From Thinopyrum elongatum (lineage: Eukaryota; Streptophyta; Magnoliopsida; Poales; Poaceae), in the NCBI GenBank assembly GCA_011799875.1, contig CM022302.1, positions 187,294,942-187,358,941 on the forward strand: a stretch of DNA of 64,000 nt, written 5' to 3'. Shown piece by piece: positions 12,113 to 22,893 of the stretch. The notes under the pieces are model-generated. The model did no database searches. It was given only the letters and a program-made list of their open reading frames with translations, and was not told the origin of the DNA. The translations under genes and the position numbers were made by a program. Each line of letters starts with the position of its first letter. The first letter of the stretch is position 1.

Positions 12113-12294
12113 TGGTTGAACTAGTAGCAGAGCACTGCAATAGCAGTGTAGGGCGTTCGAGCACTGGTAGCAGAGAAGCAGTGATCTAAATCAGCAGCCG
12201 CTCAAGCAGGGAACGCACTAACAGAGAGCAGCTCATGTAGCAGCACCACGAACAAGTGCTAAAGCAGCAAATCCTGTAGCTGCCGCAGGTCCTG

Positions 12295-12600
12295 CAGCAG
12301 CAGTATCGCGAGCAAGAGCAAGAGCAGAGTAGAGCAGCAGCGGGAACAAGAGCAAGAGTAGAGCAGCAGCACGAACATGAGCAAGAGCGAAGCAGCAGCA
12401 TGAACGAGAGCAAGAGTGGAGCAGCAGCGCGACCGACACCAAGAGCAGAGCAGAGCAGCAGTGCGAATGAAAGCAATAGCAGTGCAGCAGCGCGACCGAC
12501 AGCAATAGTAGAGCCGCAACGTGAGCGAGAGCCGGAGCAGAGCCGCAGTGCAAGCGAGAGCTAGAGCAGTAGCAGCAGCGCGAGTGAGAGCCGGAGTAGC
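12295..12600. repeat. GCA/GAGCAAGAGC low-complexity minisatellite
   Basis: Degenerate repeats of about 30 bp built on GAGCAAGAGCAGAGCAGCAGC. Apparent open frames here encode only Ala/Leu/Cys/Ser-rich low-complexity peptide and are not supported as genes. Confidence 0.7.
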
Positions 12601-13028
12601 AGTAGCTAGTGCTGGTGTGGAAGTCGCCTCCGAGGAAGCAACGACATGGGGGAGAGACACAGTGGAGGAAGTGGCCGGCGATGGCGCTGTCGATGGAGAC
12701 CCGCCATGGCTGCTCGGTATCGAGCCCCGTCAGCCCCGTGAGATCGAATAAAAGATAAAATGCAGCGGTGAGTGCAGAACATCCTTGGTGGCGCCGAGTA
12801 GGCCTCGGCTTCATCGGAGGAATTCGTGAGGGTGCTGCGGTTCCGGTGGGGCAGGTCAAGATGGCCCTGTGGGGATGGAGGTGGCGCGATAGACGATGCG
12901 AACATCGGGGCAGCTCCTTGGAGGTGGAGGATGGGGCGGCTGATTCGGCGGGACGACGAGATCAACGACGGATCCGCATCCGGCGCGGTGGATGAGGGAC
13001 GTCGAGCTGTTGCTGTGGACGACATCAT

Positions 13029-14069
13029 CGGGGAAGAGGCTCCGGCTGGGCGGCAGTCGGGAGGCTAACGGAGGAGCTTGGGGTTTCGTGGATTTTGGCG
13101 GCCTCGGTGTATGAATAGCGGGGTACAAAGGGGAAGGTAAGGGGAGCCATGGCTTAGGGACGCGCTTGTCCGAAATGTGGGGTAATTTACGAATGAACCC
13201 CCATCGGTTCGACGTCGAGGCGGCACTTCTGGCTGAGGGGTAGAAGGGGGATTTCGTGTGTCTGGGCTGCGGGACCGATTTCGGATGAGGAGGGATTTTT
13301 TGTGCGCGTTGAAATTTCGGGATAACGCGGCGCGGGTTGAAGAGGCGGGAGTTTCGCAACAGAAGAGACAAAAAATAATCGAGCTTGAAAATTTCGGGAT
13401 AACAAGGCGCGGATTCAATGTTCGGCAGAACAAACTTAACGTGTACAAAAAAAAGACAATTCATACAAGACACAAGAGAGTCATGTCCCCTTTTACTATA
13501 TTGCTATAAATGCCATTGAAAAACTACAAGAAAATATAAAAAAACGGGAGAACAAGATTAGCATGTACAATACCAAATCAATTCTCACTTCCCTCAACAA
13601 CAATAAAAAACAAATCAATTCCCACCAGAAGAAAGAGTCATGTCCCTTTTTATATGATTACAAATGCCAGGATCTCGAATTTCAATTTTTGAATCCATGT
13701 TATGTTGAATTCGAATATATCGTTAGGTGATCTTGCGGTTTACAATGGATGTAGTCCTACAATTTGATCTTTCATCTTATATGAACATTTTACTCCACCC
13801 TATGAATATATATATTGTCGTCTACCATATGGACTAAATTTGAATCAATTTTTTTTATTTGAATATGATTGTTGTCAAGTTATACCATCATTTAAATATT
13901 ATCTTGATAACAGAAAACATGCATATAGTAGTAATCATATTTAAATATGAACTACATGTACCATACGATCTCCAATTCAAATATTTGTATCCATTTTATG
14001 TTGAATTCAAATCATAGTACATTGGTCTAGGTAGTGAGATGTTCAGGATAATCTAAACCCTGTTTTCAT
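13029..14069. other. Upstream region of the decayed gene plus AT-rich DNA
   Basis: 13029-13480 is GC-richer and would be the 5' leader/promoter side of the minus-strand gene. It contains a duplicated stretch (GAAATTTCGGGATAAC...GGCGCGG at about 13310 and 13387). 13480-14069 is AT-rich with no gene seen. Confidence 0.4.
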
Positions 14070-15520
14070 ATGTATAAAATTTGGCCGAATTGGGACAAGT
14101 TTTGGTATAAGCTTCTTGCAAACCGAAGCTTCTCTCGAGAAGCCTCGTGGTTCCAAGAGGAAACATGTCACCATAGAACTATATGAGTGCCGTGTTAAAT
14201 TTTGGAATTATTCCGGGTTCGTTTGGCCTTTTTTATACATTAATTGAGTTTCTGGTCATTTTAATGTGCATAATTGAAATTTGAATTGCAAGCACATGCT
14301 CCAGTGCACCAAAGTTGGTTGAAAAATCACATGTGTCTCCTTGGGTGAATCTCTAGGTCCCATGCAAGAAATGGGAATGAAATTCAAACATCTGGGCGTC
14401 GTGGCTCGGCCGAGAACATTGAGAAACTTGGTTTTTAAATTCCTGTAAATCCAAAACTCGCCTGAAAATCATGAAACTTGGCATGGTGTTATGTCATGCC
14501 ACTAACATGCTATGGTAAAAAATTTGGCCGAATTGGAACAAGTTTTGGTATAAGCTTCTTGCAAACCGGAGCTTCTCTTATGAAGCCTCATGGTTCCGAG
14601 AGGGAACGTGTCACCTTTGTGTGCGAAACGATATACGCTGCCTCCCCCCTGATTTTTTTACAGAGGCAACATAGAACTATATGAGTGTCGTGTTAAATTT
14701 TGGAATTATTCTGGGTTCGTTTGGCCTTTTTTATACATTAATTGAGTTTCTGGTCATTTCATGTGCATAATTCAAATTTGAACTGCAAGCACATGCTCCA
14801 GTGCACCAAAGTTGGTTGAAAAATCACATGTGTATCCTTGGGTGAATTTCTAGGTCCCTTGCAATAAATGGGAATGAAATTCAAACATCTGGGCATCGTG
14901 GCTCGGCCGAGAACATTGAGAAACTTGGTTTTTAAATTCCTGTAAATCCAAAACTCACCTGAAAATCATGAAACTTCGCATGGTGTCATGTCATGGCAGT
15001 AACATGTTGTGGTAAAAAATCTGGCCGAATTGGAACAAGTTTTGGTATAAGCTTCTTTCAAACTTGAGCTTCTCTCAAGAAGGCTCGTGGTTCTGAGAGG
15101 GAATGTTTCACCTTTGTGTGCGAAACGATATACGCTGCCCCCTGATTTTCTTTACAGAGGCAACATAGAACTATATGAGTGCCGTGTTAAATTTTGGAAT
15201 TATTCTGGGTTCGTTTGGCCTTTTTTATACATTAATTGAGTTTCTGGTCATTTAATGTGCATAATTCAAATTTGAACTACAAGCACATGCTCCAGTGCAT
15301 CAAAGTTGGTTGAAAAATCACATGTGTGTCCTCGGGTAAATTTCTAGGTCACATGCAAGAAATGGGACTGAAATTCAAACATTTGGGCGTCGTGGCTCGA
15401 CCGGAAACATTGAGAAACTTGGTTTTCTAATTCCTGTAAATCCAAAACACGCATGAAAATCATGAAACTTGGCTTGGTGTCATGACATGGCACCAACATG
15501 CTGTGGTAATTTTGCTGTCC
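14070..15520 (+). repeat. Tandem array of three ~0.44-0.50 kb units, CACTA-subterminal type
   Basis: Units begin with TTTGGCCGAATTGGGACAAG-like sequence at about 14079, 14521 and 15021, and a fourth start is broken off at about 15508. Each continues through TTTTGGTATAAGCTTCTT, GGTTCGTTTGGCC and ACATGCTCCAGTGCACCAAAG. The first unit lacks about 57 bp (a CGATATACGCTGCC segment) present in the other two. Arrays like this are typical of the ends of large Triticeae CACTA elements, but no CACTA terminus is visible beside it. Confidence 0.7.
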
Positions 15521-16128
15521 GATTTGCGAAGGTGCACACATTAACAATCAACAAAGTCATTTTGGAACAAGTGTTGTCACGTTACAATCGGAAACACAAG
15601 TATTATTGAAACCGTGGGCGTTCTACTTACCATTTACATGCCGCCATGCATCCCCTTTTTTATTGGCTAGGAGGCGCCGTGCGGGGTAGCTATTTGAGTA
15701 CGGGAGGCGTGCGATCAGACCCCTACGCGTGCTTATCAGGAGGAGAGCCCTTTGACCTCCATCTGACGCCCACCTCTCTCCCAAAGTCTCCATTAATGGC
15801 GCCCGAGCCCCTATTTAATGGCGTGGCTATGTCTCACTCGACTGAGATTTAAGAGAGAAAAAAAGAAAATATGAAAAGAAAATTTTGCACGGATCTTGAT
15901 GTAAGATCCGACGGACCTATATAGCATCTACTGCGACTTATAGCAAGACTGATGAATATATAAGGACGATGATAGTGGATAATAATTGTCTTACATATTT
16001 AGGAAGATAATTAAAAAAGCCACATGCGGCTACACCCGAAATACACAAGGGCAAAAGAAGAAGGAAGATGCATACAATGCTCTGGCTCGCTGATCTCTAA
16101 TTTCTTGATGCACTGCAGGTCAAGGAGA
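15521..16128. other. Downstream flank of the coiled-coil pseudogene
   Basis: No gene seen. The part before 15860 is moderately GC-rich with CTCCATTAATGGCGCC-like repeated words; 15860-16128 is AT-rich and would be the 3' side of the minus-strand pseudogene. Confidence 0.35.
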
Positions 16129-16809
16129 CTAGTTCTCGCGGCGAGCGGCGATGATATCTTTCATCAGTTTCATGTCCTCAATACGCTGCTTGGCAGCATC
16201 CATGGATTCCTCCACCAGCCTTTCACGCTCGATGCGGAGCATGGCATTCTCGTCCATAAGTTTCTTGACGATGACGCCTGTCCTCTTCAACAAGGCAGCG
16301 GTCTCCTCCGCCTGCTTCGCCCTTCTGGCGATCTTCGCCCTCAACAGGTCGCGCTCGGTGAGGAGCTTCGCCTTGTCCTCCCCTAGTCGCCGGATGACGC
16401 CGATAGCATTTTCAAACGAGGCATTCATCTCATCCTGCAGCTTCATTCAGCCGGAGATCCGACCCATCATGCCATCGAGCATAGCGCGCATGCGCCTGTG
16501 AGAGTCCTCGCCTGCCCGCGAGACATTTTCCCAGGCCGCCGTGGCACGGGAGGACCTCCCTGCTGCATTTGCGGTGCGGCGGCACATCTCTATTGCTTCT
16601 GCGGCGCGGCCAGACCAGTCTTCTGCATCAACAGCGCGGCGAGACCTCTGTGCTGCTTCAGCGGCACGGCGGGACCTCTATGCTACTACGGCGGCGCGGC
16701 GGGACATGTCGGCTGCTTTCGCGGTGAGGCGGGACATCTCTCGTGCTTCCGCTTCCATGCTCGCCTCTCCCTGGTAGTAATCTCTTGACCCAGAACTCAC
16801 GTGGGCCAT
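16129..16809 (-). pseudogene. Coiled-coil protein gene with 10-residue repeats, two in-frame stops
   Basis: A single frame runs from ATG at 16809 to a stop at 16129 (227 codons), interrupted by TAG at 16680-16678 and TGA at 16449-16447. Residues 25 to about 114 form nine consecutive 10-residue units of the type xSRRAAEAAx. A Lys/Glu/Arg-rich coiled coil follows (RRLGEDKAKLL, LKRTGVIVKKLMDENAML, RIERERLVEE). A TATA-like box lies about 90 bp upstream. I do not recognise a named family and there is no catalytic motif. The uninterrupted phase on both sides of the stops suggests fairly recent inactivation. Confidence 0.7.
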
Positions 16810-16897
16810 GGCAGACACAAGGGAACGACAATGAAAGACTTGTTTGTTTTTGTGGATGAGGAGTTGAAGAGGAATGTGCAGTCATCTTGGAGTAGAG

Positions 16898-16908
16898 TAT
16901 TTATAATT
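16898..16908 (-). promoter_or_regulatory. TATA-like box upstream of the coiled-coil pseudogene
   Basis: ATTATAAATAC on the minus strand, about 90 bp before the ATG at 16809, followed by a pyrimidine-rich leader. Position and sequence fit a plant core promoter. Confidence 0.5.
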
Positions 16909-16909
16909 G

Positions 16910-18291
16910 AGTACTAATACACTCCTAAGTGGGAAACCGTTTAGGTTTTGATCGGTGTGATCAGGTTTGTAATTAAATATAGCGTGGTAGTAATTTGGAA
17001 TGTGACGAGACGCAAGCTCAAAATTTATTGATGGTTCTAGTTTCGAAGTGCAACACTATTCCCGGATGGCGTAACGTGGGCACGCGTTCTCGGCTGGTGT
17101 AGCAGTTTTGTAATATGCCATGGTACTTCTTTTTCTACTGCTATGTATGTGCAATAACTGGCACTGTCGGATACATATCTTATGGTTATTGGGGCGTTCG
17201 CTAGGAATAGCCTTGTGGCGAGCTATAGACTAGTCTTTTTTTGACACGCATTACATCGACACATATCATCTCTCTCCCTCTTTCCCACGCACACACCTAG
17301 TCTCTCAGGACTTCTCACACGCACCATCTCTAGCTCCCTAGGTCGATGCCACCCACATACACTTCTACTCTTAGTTTAGTATGTTATACATGAAGAGAAG
17401 AGGTGCACGCACGCACTCATCCTCTCTCACACACGCATCTCTATAGCTACGAATTGTAGTGTTCTCAACCATCCGATTGGCTCTATCATAGGTTCCCGTT
17501 GCTCCTTGGCTTTGAGATTGAGAAGTTTAAAACGTGGAGGCTAAGCTGGAGGCGCGAGGTTTTGGTTAATGTGCAGGCCGCACATGGCACCAACACGACA
17601 CGAGCTTCGTCTGCCTGGTGCGCAGTCGGGTGAGTACTACTAGTAGTAGTACTACTTTGATTTGTCGCGTCAACTCGCAGAAGTATGCAACACTTCCTCA
17701 ACAAACAAGCATATAAGGGAATCCATAGTGTTGATGTTGCCAAATATGCCACATACTAGTATTTGGCATCGGTGTCAAATATACCATTTAGCCTACAATG
17801 AGTGTGGTTCCAAATTTCTGTATAGCAGGTCCCACTGCTAAATAAAATAGTGCCAAAAATCTTCCCTTCTCTACACAACTGCATGCAGGTTGTACAAGAG
17901 CAGTTGCTAGCTCGGCTAAAAGAAACATTGTTTATTACCAAGCACAGTTTGGCATCGCGCTCCTACAAGCATCGGTTCCTGGAATCTTTAAGTTGGCACT
18001 AGGTTGCACAATGGTGTAAAGCGGTTCCAAAAGCCAAAAGACAATTTGGCATCGCTATTTGGCATACATGGTGGATGCCCTAAGCAGCTTATACTATTTA
18101 CCCAAAGGATCTTTATATCCAACAGACACAAAATATCCGTTCGACGGTTGGAAATTACTTTAACTGCTGATCTGATGTCGAAGTAATTGCTGCATCACCA
18201 CCAAAATCCACCATCTCTTAAGCTAAAGTAGACCGAGCTAACCCCTATATTAGCATATTACTAAGATAAACAGAAGGCACTGTAGAATCAT
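16910..18291. other. Intergenic stretch with fragments of a local repeat family
   Basis: No gene seen. Part of 17080-17220 resembles 21255-21370, the TTTTTGACACGCATT segment near 17228 recurs near 22080, and a GTCGCGTCAACTCG piece at about 17660 belongs to the triplicated unit at 19384-21250. 17735-18090 has several TTTGGCATCG words in both orientations, possibly a degenerate MITE. Confidence 0.4.
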
Positions 18292-19252
18292 TTAGGAGGT
18301 GAGCTTGTTAATCTGAATGTGGAGGGACACCGTCCTCGACAAACCAGCCCCGGCTAGCAGCTTGGGCGGAACTGTGAAGAAGGTCAGCTCCTGCACGGCG
18401 ACGGCGTCGGGATCCTTGCTGCTTGTCACCTCGATTTCCACCTTGACGGCGTTAGTCCTGCCTTTGGGCTCCCCCGGTGGGCCGTTCTCCCACAGGTTGA
18501 CCGCGTAGTGCAGCGATGGGGACACCCCCGCTCTTATGCAGACGACCGACATGGTGATAGGTGCGCCGATGTCGAGCACGCCGCCGACCAAGAAAAATGC
18601 GCGGCCGTCCTCCTCCGCAAATAGCAAGAGTCGCGGCTCTGACACTAGCACTTGCAGCTGGAGCACCTTGCCATACTGGATCCTGTGCACGGGCATGGGA
18701 TGCATGGTGCTGATGTGGTGAAGGAGCGCCGGCGGCGGGCCTTCGTAGCCACAGACGGGCATGGGGCATTTGCAGGGCGCGAGCGGACACAAGCTCTGGT
18801 GATCGGTGAGCTTGTGGTAAGTGACGTAGAGCCCACAGCCTTCATGCGGGCACTCCACCGTCACCGAGGAGAGGACGGCATCCATCGCCGTGTTCCGCAC
18901 GTCGAAGCCGTCGCCGCGCTCGCACTTCTGGCACTGCCGCTGGTTCCCGGGGCGCTCGCCACGGCAGTCCGCGCAGGCCAGGTGCCCTCCCTTGCACTGC
19001 ACAAATCAATCGAACAACACATCAATCAAGAAACCTGCACCTTGCTCGATCAGGCGAACGGACGAGGTGTATTCGAACCTCATACACTGGAGGCTTCAAG
19101 GGGCAGAGGCACAAGGGAGAGTGGAGCAAGGTGAGGTCCATAGAGACCATAGAGAGCTCCATCGTCGGGTCCTGTTCCGTCGGCATGATCTCGCCCTCCT
19201 CATGCACCACCATCTCTCTCTTTAGGGCCGGGGCATTAGAAAGTTTTACCAT
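18292..19252 (-). CDS. SINA-like E3 ubiquitin ligase (seven-in-absentia family), two exons
   Basis: Exon 1 is 19252-19079 (58 codons) and exon 2 is 18996-18292; the 82-bp intron starts GT and ends CAG and lies in phase 0, giving 292 residues. The N-terminus carries a RING-like motif split by the intron (PLCLCPLKPPVYE, then CKGGHLACADC and CQKC). It is followed by a SIAH-type zinc finger (CPHEGC..., H...C, CKCPMPVC, HH...H) and a substrate-binding/TRAF-like C-terminal domain. By family knowledge such proteins ubiquitinate targets in cytosol or nucleus. The first RING zinc ligand reads Ser (TCT in LLHSPLC), where SINA proteins have Cys, so E3 activity may be impaired. The frame is otherwise open. 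Start chosen as the first ATG in frame. Confidence 0.85.
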
Positions 19253-19383
19253 CACATATTCATACTACTTCAAGGTGCATTAAATCAACACATGCAAGTA
19301 TCAAAAGGAAAGTCACGACATGCATGCATGCGTGGTAATTAATGCATCGGTAAACGCAAATTATTGAAATATATCGAGTGCAC
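19253..19383. promoter_or_regulatory. Upstream region of the SINA-like gene
   Basis: Short AT-rich stretch between the start codon and the triplicated repeat. No convincing TATA box was identified, so the promoter may lie in or beyond the repeat. Confidence 0.3.
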
Positions 19384-20264
19384 TACTTTGATGTGTCATG
19401 TCAACTCGTACAACAAGGAGAAGTTTGATTACAGCACCCTCTCCCTCGCCCATGAGCGTGGTGGCTCGCAGGACTAGGAGAAGCTTTCGCTACCTGCTCT
19501 CCCTCCCGCACGCGGTGGACATGCAGCAATTCATTCGGTGTTAGATGGCCAGAAGCATACTAGTAGTACTCCACTGTAGTAGTACAATCATTGTTCGACT
19601 TCCCAAAGAGGCGAAGAGCCAAGCACAACCCGAACGCTCATGTGGCAGTTTCATGTGTAGGGGAGGTAGTAGTATAGTAGCATAGTCTAGGATAGCGTGT
19701 ACCGTGCCTCTAAGCTTAAAATCGTTGGAGTCTGCTCCATGCTATGAGGCCGTCTCGAAGCATTTTTTTGATTAAAATAATCTTCTGGCCCTACCTGTCA
19801 TCCTGGTTGTTGTAGTTTGCATGCTGATCTGGTCAAGAGAGGAATATATATTTTAATTTGTGGTGGGGTAAATGTTAGAGGTTCCAGCAAATATTGTACA
19901 ATGTGTGTCTTTTAGCCAAGTTTAGAGGCAAGCATGTGGGGCCCGTGCTATGATGTGTCGCGTCAACTCGTACAACAAGGAGAAGCTTGATTACTAGTAG
20001 TACGCCCTCTCCCTCGCCCATGCGTGCGGTGGCTCGCAGACGAGGAGAGGCTTTTGCTTTTACTACTCCTACGACAAGCTCTCCCTCGCCCACGCGATGG
20101 ACGGGACATGCAGTAGTTGATTCGATACTATAGAAGTAGTAACATCATTGTTTGACTTCTCGAAGAGGCGAAGAGCCAAGCGCAACCCGAACGCTCGTGT
20201 GGCAGTTTCATGTGTAGGGGAGGTAGTAGTAACTAGTCTAGGATTAGTGTGTACCATGCCTCTA

Positions 20265-20540
20265 CTACTCATAGTGGGAGTAACTTAGATAGTAACATAG
20301 CGCACTCCAAGAAAATTTTGCTTATGTGGCATGTAGTTAATGAGGAAAGAGGTGTTTAGAGTAACATAATATGTTACTGTAACATAGCGCTTCCTGAGAA
20401 AGGATTAGTCTACAAGCTAATAAATAAAGCCATCTATGATACTGCTACTACTATGTTACTTTGCACTACGGAGGTAGTAACTTAGAATAGTGTCATATGC
20501 ATGACACTAGTATAATTTACTCCCCACTATGACCAGCCTT
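20265..20540 (+). mobile_element. MITE of the GGCTGG(C/T)CATAGTGGGG type, first of a pair
   Basis: Inserted in unit 2 of the triplicated repeat; unit 1 lacks it. The right end reads ACTCCCCACTATGACCAGCC; the left end is a degenerate inverse (CTCATAGTGGGAGTAAC). Non-coding; superfamily not assigned. Confidence 0.65.
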
Positions 20541-20750
20541 TAAGGCTGGCCATAGTGGGGGTAAACATGCTTATGTGGCAGATAATTAAAGAAGAGAGAG
20601 AGAGAGTAACATAGGTAGATACCGTATCATGTTTGGCAATAAATATGATCATCTATGATACACTACTCTATGATATTATGCACTATGGAGGTAGTATCAT
20701 ACACTAGTACTATCATATATGCATGATACTAGTATATGATACTCTCCACA
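20541..20750 (+). mobile_element. MITE of the same type, second of the pair
   Basis: Begins AAGGCTGGCCATAGTGGGGG and ends GATACTCTCCACA. It directly abuts the previous MITE, so the two ends form the palindrome CCAGCCTTTAAGGCTGG. Unit 1 of the host repeat shows the empty site. Confidence 0.7.
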
Positions 20751-21500
20751 TAATCGTTGGAGTCGGCTCCATGCTATGAGGCCGTCTCGAAGCATTTTTT
20801 GATTAAAATAATCTTTTGGCCCTACCTGTCATCCTGGTGATTGTAGTTTGCACGCTGATCTGGTCAAGAGAGGAATATATATTTTAATTTGTGGTCGGGT
20901 AAATGTTAGAGGTTGCAGCAAATATATTGTACATTGCGGGTCTTTTAGCCAAGTTTAGAGGCAAGCATGTGGGGCTAGTGCTATGATGTGTTGCGTCAAC
21001 TCGTATAACAAGGAGAAGCTTGATTTTACTACTAGTACGCCTTCTCCCTTGCCCATGCGCGCGGTGGCTCGCAGACGAGGAGAGGCTTTTGCTTACTACA
21101 ACAAGCTATCCCTCCCGCACACGGTGGACGGACATGCAGTAGTTGATTCGATACGGTAGAAGTAGTAACATCATTGTTCGTCTTCTCGAAGAGGCGACGA
21201 GCCAAGCGCAACCTGAACGTGGCAGTTGCGAACGCTCGCGTGGCAGTCTTTGTGTAGGGGTGGCGCGTGGTGCGGCAGTTTTGTGGCAATTCTTTTCTAC
21301 TGTTGTTTGCGTCCAATAGGTGCCACCGTTGGATGCAGATCTTACGGTTATTGTGGCGATTGCTAGTAATAGTCATCTTACAAAAATCAAATAATCCCAA
21401 AACAAACCCGACCACGTTTCTTGTTTCTAGACATGAATAGGAATCAACCAAGGAGAGACGTGGGACGTAGTACCTAGCACGGCATCCAGCGGTCAGTTCA

Positions 21501-21859
21501 GAGCAAGTACAATTGTGGGCTTATAGCCTGCTTACATGGCAACTTTGCCTATGTGGAGGAGAGAGACATAAAAAAGTAAGAGCATGGCTAATAATACAAC
21601 CAACTGCTGACTATAAGATGTTGCCATATCATTTATAGCCAACACATATAGTCACTTATATACAACAAGCTTAGCTATAAGGTTGGCTATAAGATTAGTA
21701 GTACCTTTTCTCATCTTCTCTCTATCTCTTTCCTCACATTTATTGCATCTGCCTTGGAGCACGCATATAGCCAGGCTCTTGCTTTTTTTTATGTCTCTCT
21801 CCTCCACATAGAAAAAATTGCCATGTAAGTAGGCTATAAGCCCACTATTGTACTTGCTC
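21501..21859 (+). mobile_element. MITE with 40-bp terminal inverted repeats, carrying a nested MITE
   Basis: Starts GAGCAAGTACAATTGTGGGC and ends with its inverted copy (...CCCACTATTGTACTTGCTC). The flanking triplets TCA and TTA differ by one base, compatible with a 3-bp target duplication, but the superfamily is not certain. Non-coding. Confidence 0.75.
21579..21779 (+). mobile_element. Second MITE nested inside the one at 21501-21859
   Basis: About 200 bp starting AGAGCATGGCTAATA and ending ATAGCCAGGCTCT. Its removal would join two parts of the outer element that pair with each other (GAGGAGAGAGACATA... with ...TATGTCTCTCTCCTC). Confidence 0.6.
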
Positions 21860-21896
21860 TTAATCGTATAGCCCTGTAAACCGGAAAGGAGGGACT

Positions 21897-22014
21897 ACTC
21901 CCTCTGTTCCTAAATATTTGTCTTTCTAGATATTTCAACAAGTGACTACACCGTAAATGAGTACATACGGAGCAAAATGAGTGAATCTACACCGTAAATA
22001 AATACGTATTAAGT
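21897..22014 (+). mobile_element. Truncated Stowaway MITE fragment
   Basis: TACTCCCTCTGTTCCTAAAT start with TTTGTCTTTCTAGA and GGAGCAAAATGAGTGAATCT, as in the intact element at 9863. No matching right terminus follows. Confidence 0.65.
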
Positions 22015-22365
22015 TCTCTCGTTTTCCTCTCCGCCTTGGTCGCGGTGCACAATATTGAGTATACTACTACTGACTAGTCTCTTTTTGACACGCATTTACG
22101 TTGATACGGTTTGACTGCCAATGAGGGAGAGGGTAGCAGTTCCTGAAACATTGAATGATCAATGATGCCTCCGCATTCAATTAGCATGCAGAGGTAAGTT
22201 ATTGGAAAAGCAGAATGGAGCCAGCACAATGTGAATGCAACGCAGTTTGGACTCTCATCTAAAGGTGCCCCACCACTCCAATCCATCTACTCCTAGTCTC
22301 TACGCAACACTCACTACTGCAGGATGTTGCTAACGCGACACTACGATCAGAGACCCTTTGACAAA

Positions 22366-22820
22366 ACTGTGTGCGATGCACTAATCACAAATGGTGATGT
22401 AAAAAAACCATCAAAAAGGATGCAAAACGTTTGCGATGAATGATACATCAAACATGGTTCTGATTTTAGTTGCGTGTGCGATGCGGGGCATACAGTTGAT
22501 CCATACGAATTGTTTGCGATGAGATAGAACAACAGAAACGAGCAGCCAAATCAAGGTGTGTGCCATATACGGCATACAGTTTGCTCCGATGAACCGTTTG
22601 CGATGATCGAGGTGAACACAAATAATTCGGCGTAACAAGATGTGTGTGATACCCAGCAAACAGGTCGGTAATCAGAATTGTGTGAGATCATTATAGACAG
22701 CCCATACGGTCTTTTTTTGTGAATTGTGTGCTCATTAGGGCACACAGTTCAACAAACCAACCTGTGGGCAATAATGTAGAAGATCACTGTCGAATACGTA
22801 TTACTAACCGTGTGCCATGA
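22366..22820. repeat. CACTA left subterminal motif array
   Basis: About ten copies of a motif like (A/G)C(C/G/T)GT(G/T)TGCGATGA, some degenerate, near 22366, 22427, 22472, 22509, 22553, 22593, 22639, 22677, 22723 and 22806. In En/Spm such subterminal motifs bind the TNPA-type protein; that role here is inferred by analogy. Confidence 0.6.
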
Positions 22821-22893
22821 GATTGACAGGATAAACAGAGATAACAAATTAATGTGAGCGAATGGAAACAGAGATATATACAGTCTGCTTAAT

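Larger units (their letters stand above)
7150..13028 (-). pseudogene. Decayed multi-exon gene, probably transposon-associated, with duplicated exons
   Basis: No intact frame exists, but exon-like blocks follow in one direction. The first exon starts at ATG 13028 (Ser/Pro/Arg-rich). A low-complexity stretch follows (12180-12600). Two related Pro/Ser-rich blocks lie at about 11700-11900 and 10740-10960, and an acidic block at about 10180-10360. Two clearly duplicated Ser/Glu/Asp-rich blocks lie at about 9550-9690 and 9010-9165 (SSEEDSETDD in both). A Pro/Thr-rich block is at about 8174-8545 and a Gln/Glu/Leu-rich coiled-coil end at about 7160-7690. The layout resembles accessory genes near CACTA elements, but I cannot name the family with certainty. 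The introns contain minisatellites and a MITE. Confidence 0.45.
19384..21250 (+). repeat. Three tandem copies of a ~570-bp unit
   Basis: Unit 1 (19384-19949), unit 2 (19950-20978, enlarged by about 486 bp of MITEs) and unit 3 (20979-about 21250, partial). Each starts TATGATGTGTCGCGTCAACT or a variant, runs through CTCGCAGACGAGGAG and GAAGAGGCGA, and units 1 and 2 end with CGTTGGAGTC...GGCAAGCATGTGGGG. The internal order is conserved, indicating direct tandem duplication. Confidence 0.8.

Noticed and set aside
12186..12860. Minus-strand frames rich in Leu, Cys, Ser and Ala
   Set aside because: Translation of GCA/GAGCAA low-complexity repeats; overlapping frames are all open.
14478..14684. Small frame in the 14-kb tandem array
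   Set aside because: Not conserved in the other two units of the same array.
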